Below, one piece after another: positions 1 through 6,127 of a stretch of DNA of 8,442 bases. The stretch is from Actinomycetes bacterium. GTDB lineage: Bacteria > Actinomycetota > Acidimicrobiia > Acidimicrobiales > RAAP-2. The translations under genes and the position numbers were made by a program. Position 1 is the stretch's first letter. The number at the start of each line of letters is the position of its first letter. The stretch is taken from NCBI GenBank assembly GCA_025352305.1, contig JANXTQ010000239.1:1-8442 (forward strand), given 5' to 3'. The notes under the pieces were generated by a model. It was not told the origin of the DNA. It worked only from the letters and a program-made list of their open reading frames with translations, and ran no database searches.

Positions 1-452
1 TGGTCTCTCAACACGGCTTCATGGCGGCGACGCTGGACGTAACACTCAACATTGGTTTTCAGCAGAAGCTGGGCGCGGGAATCTTTGGTGGAGCCGGCTT
101 CATTCTTCAGCGCGTGGGCGGAAACGGCGTGGCGTGGGTTGAACTGTCCGGAGAACTGGTTGAGTACGACCTCGCCGCCGGAGAAACGTTGATGGTCCAC
201 CCCGGACACATTGGACTCTTTGAGGCCAACTTGACCTTTGAGATTCAAATGGTCAAGGGGGTTAAGAACATGCTCTTCGGTGCGGACTCTATATTCCTCG
301 CGAAACTGACCGGACCAGGCAAAGTCTGGCTCCAAACGCTGACGCTGCCTAACTTGGCGCACGCTCTTATTCCCTACATGCCCACGTCGGAGGGAAGCAG
401 CGGAGGCGGCGGAAACCTGGGACGGTTGCTCGGCGCGGCGACAAATATTTAG
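1..452 (+). CDS. AIM24 family protein, 3' part (5' end outside the window)
   Basis: This is the C-terminal part of an AIM24-family protein. The family is named after a yeast mitochondrial protein, and the bacterial members have no firmly established function. The frame is already open at base 3 and continues without a stop to TAG at 450-452, giving 149 visible residues. The ATG at 21 is probably internal, because family members are usually over 200 residues and their N-terminal beta-strands are missing here. Family hallmarks seen are FQQKLGAGIFGG, GFILQRVGG, the stretch ending in DLAAGETL, the NMLFG segment, and LTGPGKVWLQTLTLP. The tail is glycine-rich (SSGGGGNLGRLLG), as is common in bacterial members. 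There is no signal peptide or membrane segment in the visible part. TAG is followed directly by a second in-frame TAG. The next gene starts 61 bases downstream on the same strand. Confidence 0.85.
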   Translation, partial: VSQHGFMAATLDVTLNIGFQQKLGAGIFGGAGFILQRVGGNGVAWVELSGELVEYDLAAGETLMVHPGHIGLFEANLTFEIQMVKGVKNMLFGADSIFLAKLTGPGKVWLQTLTLPNLAHALIPYMPTSEGSSGGGGNLGRLLGAATNI

Positions 453-513
453 TAGAGATCGAATACTTGGCGTCGTAACTACTCCTCCAACGGCGCAGCC
501 GTAGGATCGCGCC

Positions 514-1176
514 ATGACTATTGCACTGTCGTTTTACGACTCCGTGGCTCTGCTGACGTGGAACGACGGCGAAAACCGGATCAATTTGGATTCGCTACAG
601 CGATTCAACGAGATCCTCGATGAACTCGACGCGATTGACGGGCCGCTCGCCCTTGTTGTGACCGGAACGGGCAAGTTCTTTTCGAATGGGCTGGACCTAG
701 ACCGTTTTGCCTCGTCACCGGGCGAGTTCGCGCCAACCGCGACCGCACTGCACCAGCTCTTTGGGCGCCTCATCACCTATCCGGCCTACACCGTCGCGGC
801 CATTAACGGTCACGCCTTTGCCGGCGGAGCGATGTTGACCTGCACAACGGACTACCGCGTCATGCGCGAGGACCGCGGATACTGGTGTTTAAACGAAGTG
901 GAACTGGGACTGCCCCTCACCGATGAAATGGCGGCCGTGGTCATGGGTCGCCTCCCCGCAGCGACCGCGCGTGAAGCAATGTTGACCGCTCGACGATTTG
1001 GCGCGGCCGACGCTCTGAGTGCGGGAATCATTGAACTCACTGGTGTTGAGGATGACGTGGTATCTCTTGCGATAGAGAGGGCAGCGCAGATGGCAACAAA
1101 GGATCGCCAGGTGATTGGCGTCCACAAGCTCCAAGCGTTCGGAGAGATCGCGCGAAAGACTGGTTTCACTCGGTAA
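514..1176 (+). CDS. Enoyl-CoA hydratase/isomerase family protein, delta3,delta2-enoyl-CoA isomerase-like
   Basis: A 220-residue crotonase-fold protein, probably acting on acyl-CoA thioesters in the cytoplasm. The oxyanion-hole segments are visible: FFSNGLDLDRF (residues 55-65) and GHAFAGGAML (99-108). Classical hydratases use two glutamates. Here the first position is Met107, while the second is kept as Glu128 in CLNEVELGLPL. That one-glutamate pattern, together with the DYRVMREDRG segment, matches eukaryotic-type delta3,delta2-enoyl-CoA isomerases, which shift double bonds during beta-oxidation of unsaturated acyl chains. At 220 residues it is shorter than typical hydratases (about 260), which also fits that group. 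The start at 514 has AGGA at 503-506 with a 7-base spacing. The gene ends in TAA and is followed after 37 bases by a hydrolase gene, so the two are likely co-transcribed. The true substrate is unknown. Family is certain; isomerase activity is inferred. Confidence 0.9.
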   Translation: MTIALSFYDSVALLTWNDGENRINLDSLQRFNEILDELDAIDGPLALVVTGTGKFFSNGLDLDRFASSPGEFAPTATALHQLFGRLITYPAYTVAAINGHAFAGGAMLTCTTDYRVMREDRGYWCLNEVELGLPLTDEMAAVVMGRLPAATAREAMLTARRFGAADALSAGIIELTGVEDDVVSLAIERAAQMATKDRQVIGVHKLQAFGEIARKTGFTR

Positions 1177-1213
1177 CCAGGGAACGTCGCGGAGACAGGT
1201 AAGGGGCGTCGCA

Positions 1214-1930
1214 ATGATCAATGCCGTGAACTATGAGGTGGATCATCGTCAAATGGTGGGCGCGTTGGCGGGACCTGACGGCAACGGTCCGTTTCCGGGC
1301 GTGCTGATCTGTCACGAAGGAAATGGTCTGGACGAATTCCAACGTCAACGAACTCAATCATTCGCCGATTTGGGTTTCGTTGCGTTTTCGTTGGACTATC
1401 ACGGAGGTGGTGTCGGACTTACCAACCGCGCCGAGATCAATGATCGACTCGGGGAGTTGATTGAGGACGTTGAAAGATGCCGAACAGTCGCCCAAGCGGG
1501 TCTGGACGCCCTTCTCAGTGATCCTCGGGTCGATCCCCTGCGCATCGTGGTCGTTGGTTACTGCTTCGGAGGAACGATGGCCCTCGAACTTGCTCGTACT
1601 GGCGCGGCACTTCGCGCCGTCGTAGCGCTACATCCGGGCCTCGTAACCTCTCGAAGCGAAGAGTCTGTCAAAATTGTTGCCAAGCTATTGGTTTGCGTCG
1701 GTGCGGATGATCCGTTTGTTTCGGTACAACAACGGCTTGATTTTGAACAGGAGATGACTGACGCCGGAGTTGATTGGCAGATTCATCTATACGGTGGAGT
1801 TCAACACAGTTTCACTCATCCCCGAACAAACATGGAAGTTGTTGCGGGTCTGAGCTATGACGAAGCAGCGGATCGACGCTCCTGGACGGCGATGTGCAAT
1901 CTCTTCGATGAGGTTTTGGCCCGCACCTGA
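1214..1930 (+). CDS. Dienelactone hydrolase family protein
   Basis: A 238-residue alpha/beta hydrolase of the dienelactone hydrolase family, cytoplasmic. The expected active-site elements are in order: Glu35 in LICHEGNGL, the cysteine nucleophile Cys117 in GYCFGG, Asp166 in GADDPF, and His198 in QHSFTHP. In the well-studied members this Cys-Asp-His triad opens cyclic esters such as dienelactone. Many relatives act on other esters, so the substrate is not assigned. The open frame reaches back to 1115 inside the preceding gene. The ATG at 1214 is preferred because it has AAGGGG at 1201-1206, 7 bases upstream, and the first residues give a normal family N-terminus. The stop is TGA. It lies 37 bases after the isomerase-like gene, suggesting a two-gene unit. 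Confidence 0.88.
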   Translation: MINAVNYEVDHRQMVGALAGPDGNGPFPGVLICHEGNGLDEFQRQRTQSFADLGFVAFSLDYHGGGVGLTNRAEINDRLGELIEDVERCRTVAQAGLDALLSDPRVDPLRIVVVGYCFGGTMALELARTGAALRAVVALHPGLVTSRSEESVKIVAKLLVCVGADDPFVSVQQRLDFEQEMTDAGVDWQIHLYGGVQHSFTHPRTNMEVVAGLSYDEAADRRSWTAMCNLFDEVLART

Positions 1931-2172
1931 GAGCATTGTCACTTCTCGTTATCTGAGTTGATGAGGCTCACGTGATGTGGCGGCGTGAACGCATGGCGTG
2001 CTTCACCGTTTAACTTCGACAATGTGCCCGAACTCCTCAATCGCGACATTTTCGAAGTTGCGCCGCTCATGTCTCCTGGCGATTGAATTATTCGTGTGGC
2101 CACGTCATTTCGAATGAGTGCCTGGACGCCGGCGCTAACGCTTGACGAACCATTTCTTGAGTCCCTGTCTCG
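1931..2172. other. Intergenic gap between convergent genes
   Basis: This 242-base gap lies between the hydrolase gene (plus strand) and the ParB-like gene (minus strand), which converge on it. I see no convincing terminator: short palindromes such as GTGGCCAC and CGCCGGCG occur, but none is followed by a T-run. Two very short open stretches exist on the plus strand: 33 codons from a GTG at 1985 to TGA at 2084-2086, and 22 codons from an ATG at 2114 to TAG at 2180-2182. Neither has a clear ribosome binding site or recognisable similarity, so I do not call them genes. Confidence 0.5.
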
Positions 2173-2547
2173 TCATTCGTAGGTCAAATCCTCTGGTCGA
2201 CAGTTGGTGAAGTCCGGTGTCGGATCCGAAACGAACTGAACGGCGTTGACTGTTGTGGTGCCGTTCAATAAGAGCTTCACGACGCGGTGCATCCCATCCA
2301 TGATTCGACCGTTGGCTGACAAGATGATTGGGAAACTGGTGTCGGCGTCCTGAACTAGTTGGACATGTTCGCTCAGTGCACGAACCGTCGTTGAGTCGTC
2401 CACGCTCCAGTAGTTGGTATCGAGTTCATTAAGAGAGTCGATGCGAACTTGAGTGACGGGAAAATGCGCCGTGAGCGCGATAAGGCGATCGACGTCCCAC
2501 GCGTCGAGCCCGTGTTCACCGGGCCAGAAGTTGTACTGCTTTCGCAT
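2173..2547 (-). CDS. Small ParB/sulfiredoxin-like protein, function unknown
   Basis: A 124-residue soluble protein. The segment PIILSANGRIMDGMHRVVKL (residues 73-92) carries the G-x-x-x-D-G-x-H-R pattern of the ParB N-terminal/sulfiredoxin superfamily, which binds nucleotides. The helix-turn-helix and dimerisation domains of true chromosome-partitioning ParB are absent, so a role in chromosome segregation is not supported. From memory, small proteins beginning near MRKQY.FWPGE..GLDAWDVDRL and ending near CRPE.L.Y recur in many bacteria, often labelled ParB without evidence. The frame is open upstream to an ATG at 2604, adding 19 residues. I chose 2547 because the remembered family starts there and because AATGAT sits 6 bases before it, where a leaderless -10 box would lie; that support is weak and no Shine-Dalgarno is visible at either start. 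The stop is TGA. A strong terminator separates it from the binding-protein gene upstream, so it is probably transcribed separately. Confidence 0.75.
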   Translation of the reverse strand: MRKQYNFWPGEHGLDAWDVDRLIALTAHFPVTQVRIDSLNELDTNYWSVDDSTTVRALSEHVQLVQDADTSFPIILSANGRIMDGMHRVVKLLLNGTTTVNAVQFVSDPTPDFTNCRPEDLTYE

Positions 2548-2616
2548 GAGTGAATCATTGCTGCTGCACCGGATCAGCGCCAGCAACGTGTGGCCACGAA
2601 CCATCGTTCAGACAAA

Positions 2617-2654
2617 AAGAAACCCCCCGCCGGTTTCCCGGCGGGGGGTTTCTT
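2617..2654 (-). terminator. Strong intrinsic terminator after the binding-protein gene
   Basis: A 15-bp perfect stem pairs 2619-2633 with 2638-2652 around the loop TTTC (2634-2637), and two more A-T pairs extend it to 2617-2654. The core is a run of six C paired with six G, followed by GCCGG/CCGGC. On the minus strand the stem is followed by TTTTT, so it ends transcripts leaving the binding-protein gene 16 bases upstream. On the plus strand it is followed by TTCTTATTTG, so it may also work in the opposite direction. Confidence 0.93.
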
Positions 2655-2669
2655 ATTTGCTGCGAGTGA

Positions 2670-4031
2670 CTACTTGATGTAAGCCGGGATTGCGGTCACC
2701 TTCAAGGTGCTTGATGCAATCGCTGAGCTCGGGCTGTCCGTCGTGGTGTACACCGTCTTGTTGACGTACGCGGTGTAAACCGGGGCCTTGGCGCCGTTGG
2801 CGACCACCTTTTGGATGGCGGCTCCCAGCAGGCCCTGGTGGTTGCTCGACGAGTACTTGAGCGCGAGGCCCGAAGGAGTCGAGAACGCAACCTTGGTCAT
2901 GGCCGACTCAATGCCCGCCTGCGTGACGCCGTTCTTGCCGAGGCTAAAGAGTGCCTCGCAGAAGGCGGCCGCAAAGCTCGCACCGTACTGCTCGTTACCG
3001 TCGAGGATCGACGATGACTTGTAGAACGGGAAGTCCGTCTTGTCACCGGCGAGAACCTTGCGCAGCCAGACGTTCCACACGTTCTTCGCGTCATTGGTCG
3101 CGGGAAGCGAGTTTGACGAGAAGGCGTTGGCTTCGTAAACCGTGTTCACCGAGATGGGGTTCGAGCCGACCGAGGAGATGACCCATACCGGGCTGTAGCC
3201 CAGGTTGTGTGCCGTCTTCAGAATCTGCTTGGTAACGGCCGGAATTGAGTCGAGCACGACAACTTTGACGTTGTCGGCCTTCAACTGCGTCACACCAGTA
3301 GCAATGTCACCGGTGACCAACAAAGCGTCGGCCGGGTTGTACAGGATCTTGTCGGAACCAGCAACCGTGACACCGGTGCCAGACGTCAAACCGGAGTAAC
3401 CGTTCAGGCCGAAGTCATCGTTCTGACCAACGTATCCGACGGACTTGCCGGCGTAATTGGCTTTGATGAACTTGGCGAAAATCTTGTTTTCCACCTTGTA
3501 GCTGGCTTGGAAACCGAACAGCTGCGGGTTGTTGACCGAGTCATTCCAGTCTGATGAACCGGAGTTCACGAACAACTGGGGGGTTCCGGTTGACTTCATG
3601 TAGGCACGCACACTGTCCTGCGCCGCGGTACCGAGTGAGCCGACCGTCGCAAAGACGTGGTCAGTGCCGACAAGTTGCTGGGTCTGAGACAATGTGGTGG
3701 TCGACGAAGGCTGAGTGCAACCCAAACCCGATGAGGCGAGGTTGTAGCAGTCGTCTAAGCGGATGTAGTTGATCTTTCGACCGTTAATGCCACCCTTGTT
3801 ATTGACGTACTTGAATACGGCGTTGGCGGCAGCCGAGACTTCCGCGTAACTCGCGGCAATACCGGACAGCGGAACAGTGGCACCAATGGTGATGCTGTTA
3901 GACGTCACGCCATTGACGCGCGGGCTGGTGGCATTGGCACTGCCAACGGCGACTCCCGCGCTAATTAGGCCGAGCGCCAACGTCGATGCTGACAGCATCG
4001 CCGCTCCGCGCTGAAAACGACTTCGAAACAT
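2670..4031 (-). CDS. livK: Branched-chain amino acid-type ABC transporter substrate-binding protein
   Basis: A 453-residue extracytoplasmic binding protein of the Peripla_BP_6 (LivJ/LivK) family, which delivers ligand to the LivH/LivM permease. Residues 1-34 form a signal peptide: Arg3, Arg5 and Arg8, a hydrophobic core (about 10-30), then an A-N-A site with cleavage expected after Ala34. There is no lipobox cysteine. The mature part opens with ITIGATVPLSG and continues with VNNKGGINGRKI (76-87) and LDDCYN, typical of the family. Cys95 and Cys105 are close enough to form a disulfide. The frame is open upstream to a TTG at 4073, but that TTG overlaps the promoter region. The ATG at 4031 is chosen for its AAGGGGG (4038-4044), 6 bases upstream. 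The stop is TAG. This is the last gene of the transporter locus, with its own likely promoter and a strong terminator. The ligand cannot be read from sequence; related proteins bind amino acids, amides, urea or aromatic acids. Confidence 0.92.
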   Translation of the reverse strand: MFRSRFQRGAAMLSASTLALGLISAGVAVGSANATSPRVNGVTSNSITIGATVPLSGIAASYAEVSAAANAVFKYVNNKGGINGRKINYIRLDDCYNLASSGLGCTQPSSTTTLSQTQQLVGTDHVFATVGSLGTAAQDSVRAYMKSTGTPQLFVNSGSSDWNDSVNNPQLFGFQASYKVENKIFAKFIKANYAGKSVGYVGQNDDFGLNGYSGLTSGTGVTVAGSDKILYNPADALLVTGDIATGVTQLKADNVKVVVLDSIPAVTKQILKTAHNLGYSPVWVISSVGSNPISVNTVYEANAFSSNSLPATNDAKNVWNVWLRKVLAGDKTDFPFYKSSSILDGNEQYGASFAAAFCEALFSLGKNGVTQAGIESAMTKVAFSTPSGLALKYSSSNHQGLLGAAIQKVVANGAKAPVYTAYVNKTVYTTTDSPSSAIASSTLKVTAIPAYIK

Positions 4032-4045
4032 TCTGTTCCCCCTTA
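4032..4045 (-). promoter_or_regulatory. Strong Shine-Dalgarno site of the binding-protein gene
   Basis: On the minus strand AAGGGGG (4044-4038) lies 6 bases before the ATG at 4031. It is the best ribosome binding site in the window and decides this start over the upstream TTG at 4073. A strong site fits the usual need for more binding protein than permease. Confidence 0.8.
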
Positions 4046-4073
4046 TAGAGATTCTGGTTAATACTTTGGTCAA

Positions 4074-4102
4074 ATCCTACTGGTCGCTCAGGAATGTCAC
4101 AA
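4074..4102 (-). promoter_or_regulatory. Likely housekeeping-type promoter of the binding-protein gene
   Basis: On the minus strand TTGTGA (4102-4097) and TAGGAT (4079-4074) are separated by exactly 17 bases. Each hexamer matches the sigma-70/SigA consensus at four of six positions. Transcription would start near 4067, giving a leader of roughly 36 bases that contains the Shine-Dalgarno site. It lies in the 105-base gap after livM, the only sizeable gap within the transporter locus. Prediction is from sequence only. Confidence 0.55.
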
Positions 4103-4136
4103 GGGCGCCCCGAGCCTCGCCAGAGTTGTTGTTGGC

Positions 4137-5228
4137 TTAGGAACGAGAGCGCTGCAAAAGCGGGCGAATTTTCGCCGTGATGCCCACTAGCCCCCGTGGA
4201 GCAGTGATCATCGTCACGATCAGGACGATTCCGAAGATAATGAGCTGCATTTGTGAGTACCAGCCCGACGTGGGGCTGATGTGAAGAAGCGTATTTAAGT
4301 GCCCCACGGCCGGCCCGCTGAAGGCAAAAATGATCCCGGCAATGACGGCGCCGGACAGAGTTCCGATTCCGCCGAGCACCATGACGGTGAGCAGCGTTAT
4401 GGAAAAGCCCAGGCCGAACGACTGGTAGTTGATGCTTTGATTAATCAAGATGTAGAGGCCACCGGCCAATCCGCTGTACGCCGCAGAGATGACAAACGCC
4501 AACGTTCGTGCTCGGGGGAGGTTCACGCCCACCAATTCGGCCGCGACGTCGTTGTCACGAACGAGGCGCATTGACCGTCCGGTCTTCGAGCGCATCAAGT
4601 TACCCATAAAGAAGAAAGCGATCGCCGCGACCACGAGAACGAAGTCTGTGGTCCACTGAACCGTTGCATCACTTTGCGCGTAGGGACCCCCCACGAGGGA
4701 AATGAACCACGACGGCGCCGTGAGCGGCGTAATGAAAATTCCCCCCGAACCTCCGAGTGAGGACAGCGTTGAAATAAAGGGGGGTAAAACGGTGGCAAAT
4801 GCAATGGTGAATCCTGCCAAGTACGGACCGCGAAGTCGGGTGCCCGGAATTCCCATTATCAGTCCCGCGACAGCACCCATCACGGTAGCTAACAACAGCG
4901 AAATGATGACCGGGCTTTTCGTGTGGTGCTCTGCCCACAGCGCACCCGCGAATCCTCCCACCAACACAAAACCACTATTGCCCACCGAAATTTGTCCACT
5001 GAGTCCGGTGAGCCAACTGAGTCCTAGGACCGCGATCGCTACGGCCCCACCTTGAGCCATCAGCCCATTTTGTTGCTGAGAGAGAAAGAAGGAGATCACA
5101 ATGGCGACCAACGTCAACAGCAGAACACCGGCAATCCGTGAGGTGGTCGGCAAGTTGACAAACTGACGACGCAGAGTGCGCCACAGCTTGATTAACGGGT
5201 GCCGTTTAGTGACAGGGGCATCACTCAT
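4137..5228 (-). CDS. livM: Branched-chain amino acid ABC transporter permease LivM
   Basis: A 363-residue inner-membrane permease that pairs with LivH. After a basic cytoplasmic N-terminus (about residues 1-31, without a cleavable signal), a first membrane segment spans about 32-50. The family hallmark GLSGQISVGNSGF lies at 75-87, followed by GIPGTRLRGPYLAGFT (126-141). The ATPase-contacting loop is visible as SKTGRSMRL...AAELVGV (214-235). Further hydrophobic segments run to the basic C-terminus. Length fits the family (about 300-420). The ATG shares its A with the TAA stop of livH (TAATG), implying translational coupling, and GAGG lies about 10 bases upstream. The stop is TAA. With livH interrupted by an amber codon, a working heterodimeric pore is doubtful even though this gene itself looks intact. 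Confidence 0.93.
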   Translation of the reverse strand: MSDAPVTKRHPLIKLWRTLRRQFVNLPTTSRIAGVLLLTLVAIVISFFLSQQQNGLMAQGGAVAIAVLGLSWLTGLSGQISVGNSGFVLVGGFAGALWAEHHTKSPVIISLLLATVMGAVAGLIMGIPGTRLRGPYLAGFTIAFATVLPPFISTLSSLGGSGGIFITPLTAPSWFISLVGGPYAQSDATVQWTTDFVLVVAAIAFFFMGNLMRSKTGRSMRLVRDNDVAAELVGVNLPRARTLAFVISAAYSGLAGGLYILINQSINYQSFGLGFSITLLTVMVLGGIGTLSGAVIAGIIFAFSGPAVGHLNTLLHISPTSGWYSQMQLIIFGIVLIVTMITAPRGLVGITAKIRPLLQRSRS

Positions 5229-5677
5229 TAGACCCGCCTCGCCGAACTTCGCGTAAATAGTCCTTGGGGTCGAAACATCAGTACAACCACCAAAATAGCC
5301 AACGGCGTTAGTTGCGAGGCGTTGGCGGACCAGTAGTCGTGAATCAACGAATTGATAATGCCCAGGCTCAATCCGCCGACAACGGCACCCATGGGAGACT
5401 CCAAACCACCAATCGCCGCGGCGATGAATCCGCTGACAAACAAGCCGTCCATAATCTGGGGAGCCAGTGCAGACTGTGACCCTGACGTGTAGATCGCCGC
5501 ACTCAGAGCTCCAACGAGGCTGGCCAGCATCCAGCCAAAGGTCAGCATTCGATTGACACGCACTCCGAGAAGCCGAGCGACCTCCGGCGCCGCAGCAGCG
5601 GCGCGCAACTGAAGACCGAGTTTGGTGTATTTGAAGAGCAGCGCAATTGTCAACATGACCGACACGGCGAGCAACAC
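5228..5677 (-). CDS. livH: LivH permease, C-terminal half (149 residues after the amber)
   Basis: This frame is the same as that of the N-terminal half; 19 codons lie between the TAG and the GTG at 5677, which is codon 151 of the full locus. It holds a hydrophobic segment, then the ATPase-contacting loop TKLGLQLRA...PEVARLLGV (full-locus residues 168-189), then segments around FGWMLASLVGALSAAIYT, the FVSGFIAAAIGG region with GGLESPMGAVVGG, and the C-terminal PLAILVVVLMFRPQGLF. All are standard LivH features. The GTG has no convincing ribosome binding site, so independent translation is doubtful; it is listed because the coding content is clear. The stop TAA overlaps the livM start. Confidence 0.6.
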   Translation of the reverse strand: MLLAVSVMLTIALLFKYTKLGLQLRAAAAAPEVARLLGVRVNRMLTFGWMLASLVGALSAAIYTSGSQSALAPQIMDGLFVSGFIAAAIGGLESPMGAVVGGLSLGIINSLIHDYWSANASQLTPLAILVVVLMFRPQGLFTRSSARRV

Positions 5678-5734
5678 TTCAAAAATGAGGTTGTCGCTCA
5701 GCAGAATTGAGCGACCGTGGTAACTGAAGTAAAT

Positions 5735-6127
5735 CTAAGAAAAGGGAGCAGGAATCGATCGGTTAGTCGTCGTCCAAATAGCCGCGGCCACCGCTTCCAG
5801 CAACCCGAGCAGTCCAACCATCACGACAATGGGGTTAATTTCCGGTTTGCCGTACAGGGGCCGGATGAGAACGCGTTCGGTTACTCCACCCATGATGAAT
5901 CCGGCCGCAACTGAAATTAGTAGGCACCAAAAGAAGGGGACGTTGCGATCAATTTGGGTCATGCCGATATAGGCAGCAAACATCGCCATGGCCCCTTGGG
6001 CGAAGTTCAAGACGTGAGTCGATCGCCAAATGATGACGAGGCTGAGGGCCACCAGCGCCACGACGGTTCCCGTGGTGATGCCGGAGAAAATGTCGTTCAT
6101 GAATTTCGACGAAATGAAGTTGCCCAT
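5735..6127 (-). CDS. livH: LivH permease, N-terminal half (130 residues, ends at amber)
   Basis: This is the part of LivH translated before the premature TAG. It contains about four membrane segments, at residues 13-33, 41-57, 63-82 and 98-118. The family motif NFAQGAMAMFAAYIG is present in the second, and ERVLIRPLYG follows the third. It stops at IPAPFS, in the loop after the fourth segment, so the ATPase-contacting loop and the last membrane segments are missing. A second Met at residue 10 is an alternative start. The ATG at 6127 is favoured because its A is the last base of the livF stop (TAATG) and GGTGAAG lies just upstream. On its own this half is unlikely to form a working permease. 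Confidence 0.7.
   Translation of the reverse strand: MGNFISSKFMNDIFSGITTGTVVALVALSLVIIWRSTHVLNFAQGAMAMFAAYIGMTQIDRNVPFFWCLLISVAAGFIMGGVTERVLIRPLYGKPEINPIVVMVGLLGLLEAVAAAIWTTTNRSIPAPFS

Larger units (their letters stand above)
5228..6127 (-). pseudogene. livH: livH permease locus interrupted by one in-frame TAG
   Basis: Read as one frame, ATG at 6127 to TAA at 5228-5230 gives 299 codons, the usual LivH length (about 290-310). The only defect is TAG at codon 131 (5735-5737, minus strand, context TCT TAG ATT). Both halves are recognisable LivH and no frame change is needed. The ATG overlaps the TAA of livF by one base, and the TAA overlaps the ATG of livM by one base, so gene order and coupling are undisturbed. 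One transition from CAG (Gln) or TGG (Trp) would create the TAG. Lack of further decay suggests a very recent mutation, a sequence error, or occasional readthrough. Full-length function needs the codon to be read or corrected. Confidence 0.75.

Noticed and set aside
1115..1213. Upstream extension of the hydrolase gene by 33 codons
   Set aside because: It would overlap the crotonase gene by 62 bases and adds a serine/arginine-rich stretch foreign to the family; the ATG at 1214 has a good ribosome binding site.
852..1221. Two minus-strand open frames of 110-120 codons
   Set aside because: Both are antisense to the crotonase gene, with compositions expected of mirror frames and no motif.
1985..2086. 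33-codon plus-strand frame after the hydrolase gene
   Set aside because: The codon composition looks somewhat coding-like, but there is no ribosome binding site, it needs a GTG start, and no similarity is recognised.
4032..4073. Upstream extension of the binding protein to a TTG at 4073
   Set aside because: It would put 14 basic residues before a normal signal peptide and would begin before the predicted transcript start.
4103..4110. Palindrome GGGCGCCC between livM and the binding-protein gene as a terminator of livM
   Set aside because: The stem is too short and no T-run follows in the minus direction.
4702..5055. 117-codon plus-strand open frame inside livM
   Set aside because: Its proline- and serine-rich translation is typical of the reverse of a membrane-protein gene; livM is clearly the real gene.
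5735..5737. UAG recoded as an amino acid throughout this genome
   Set aside because: The AIM24 gene ends in tandem TAG TAG, and the binding-protein and rmlA genes end at TAG where expected or with no homologous continuation, so UAG acts as stop here.
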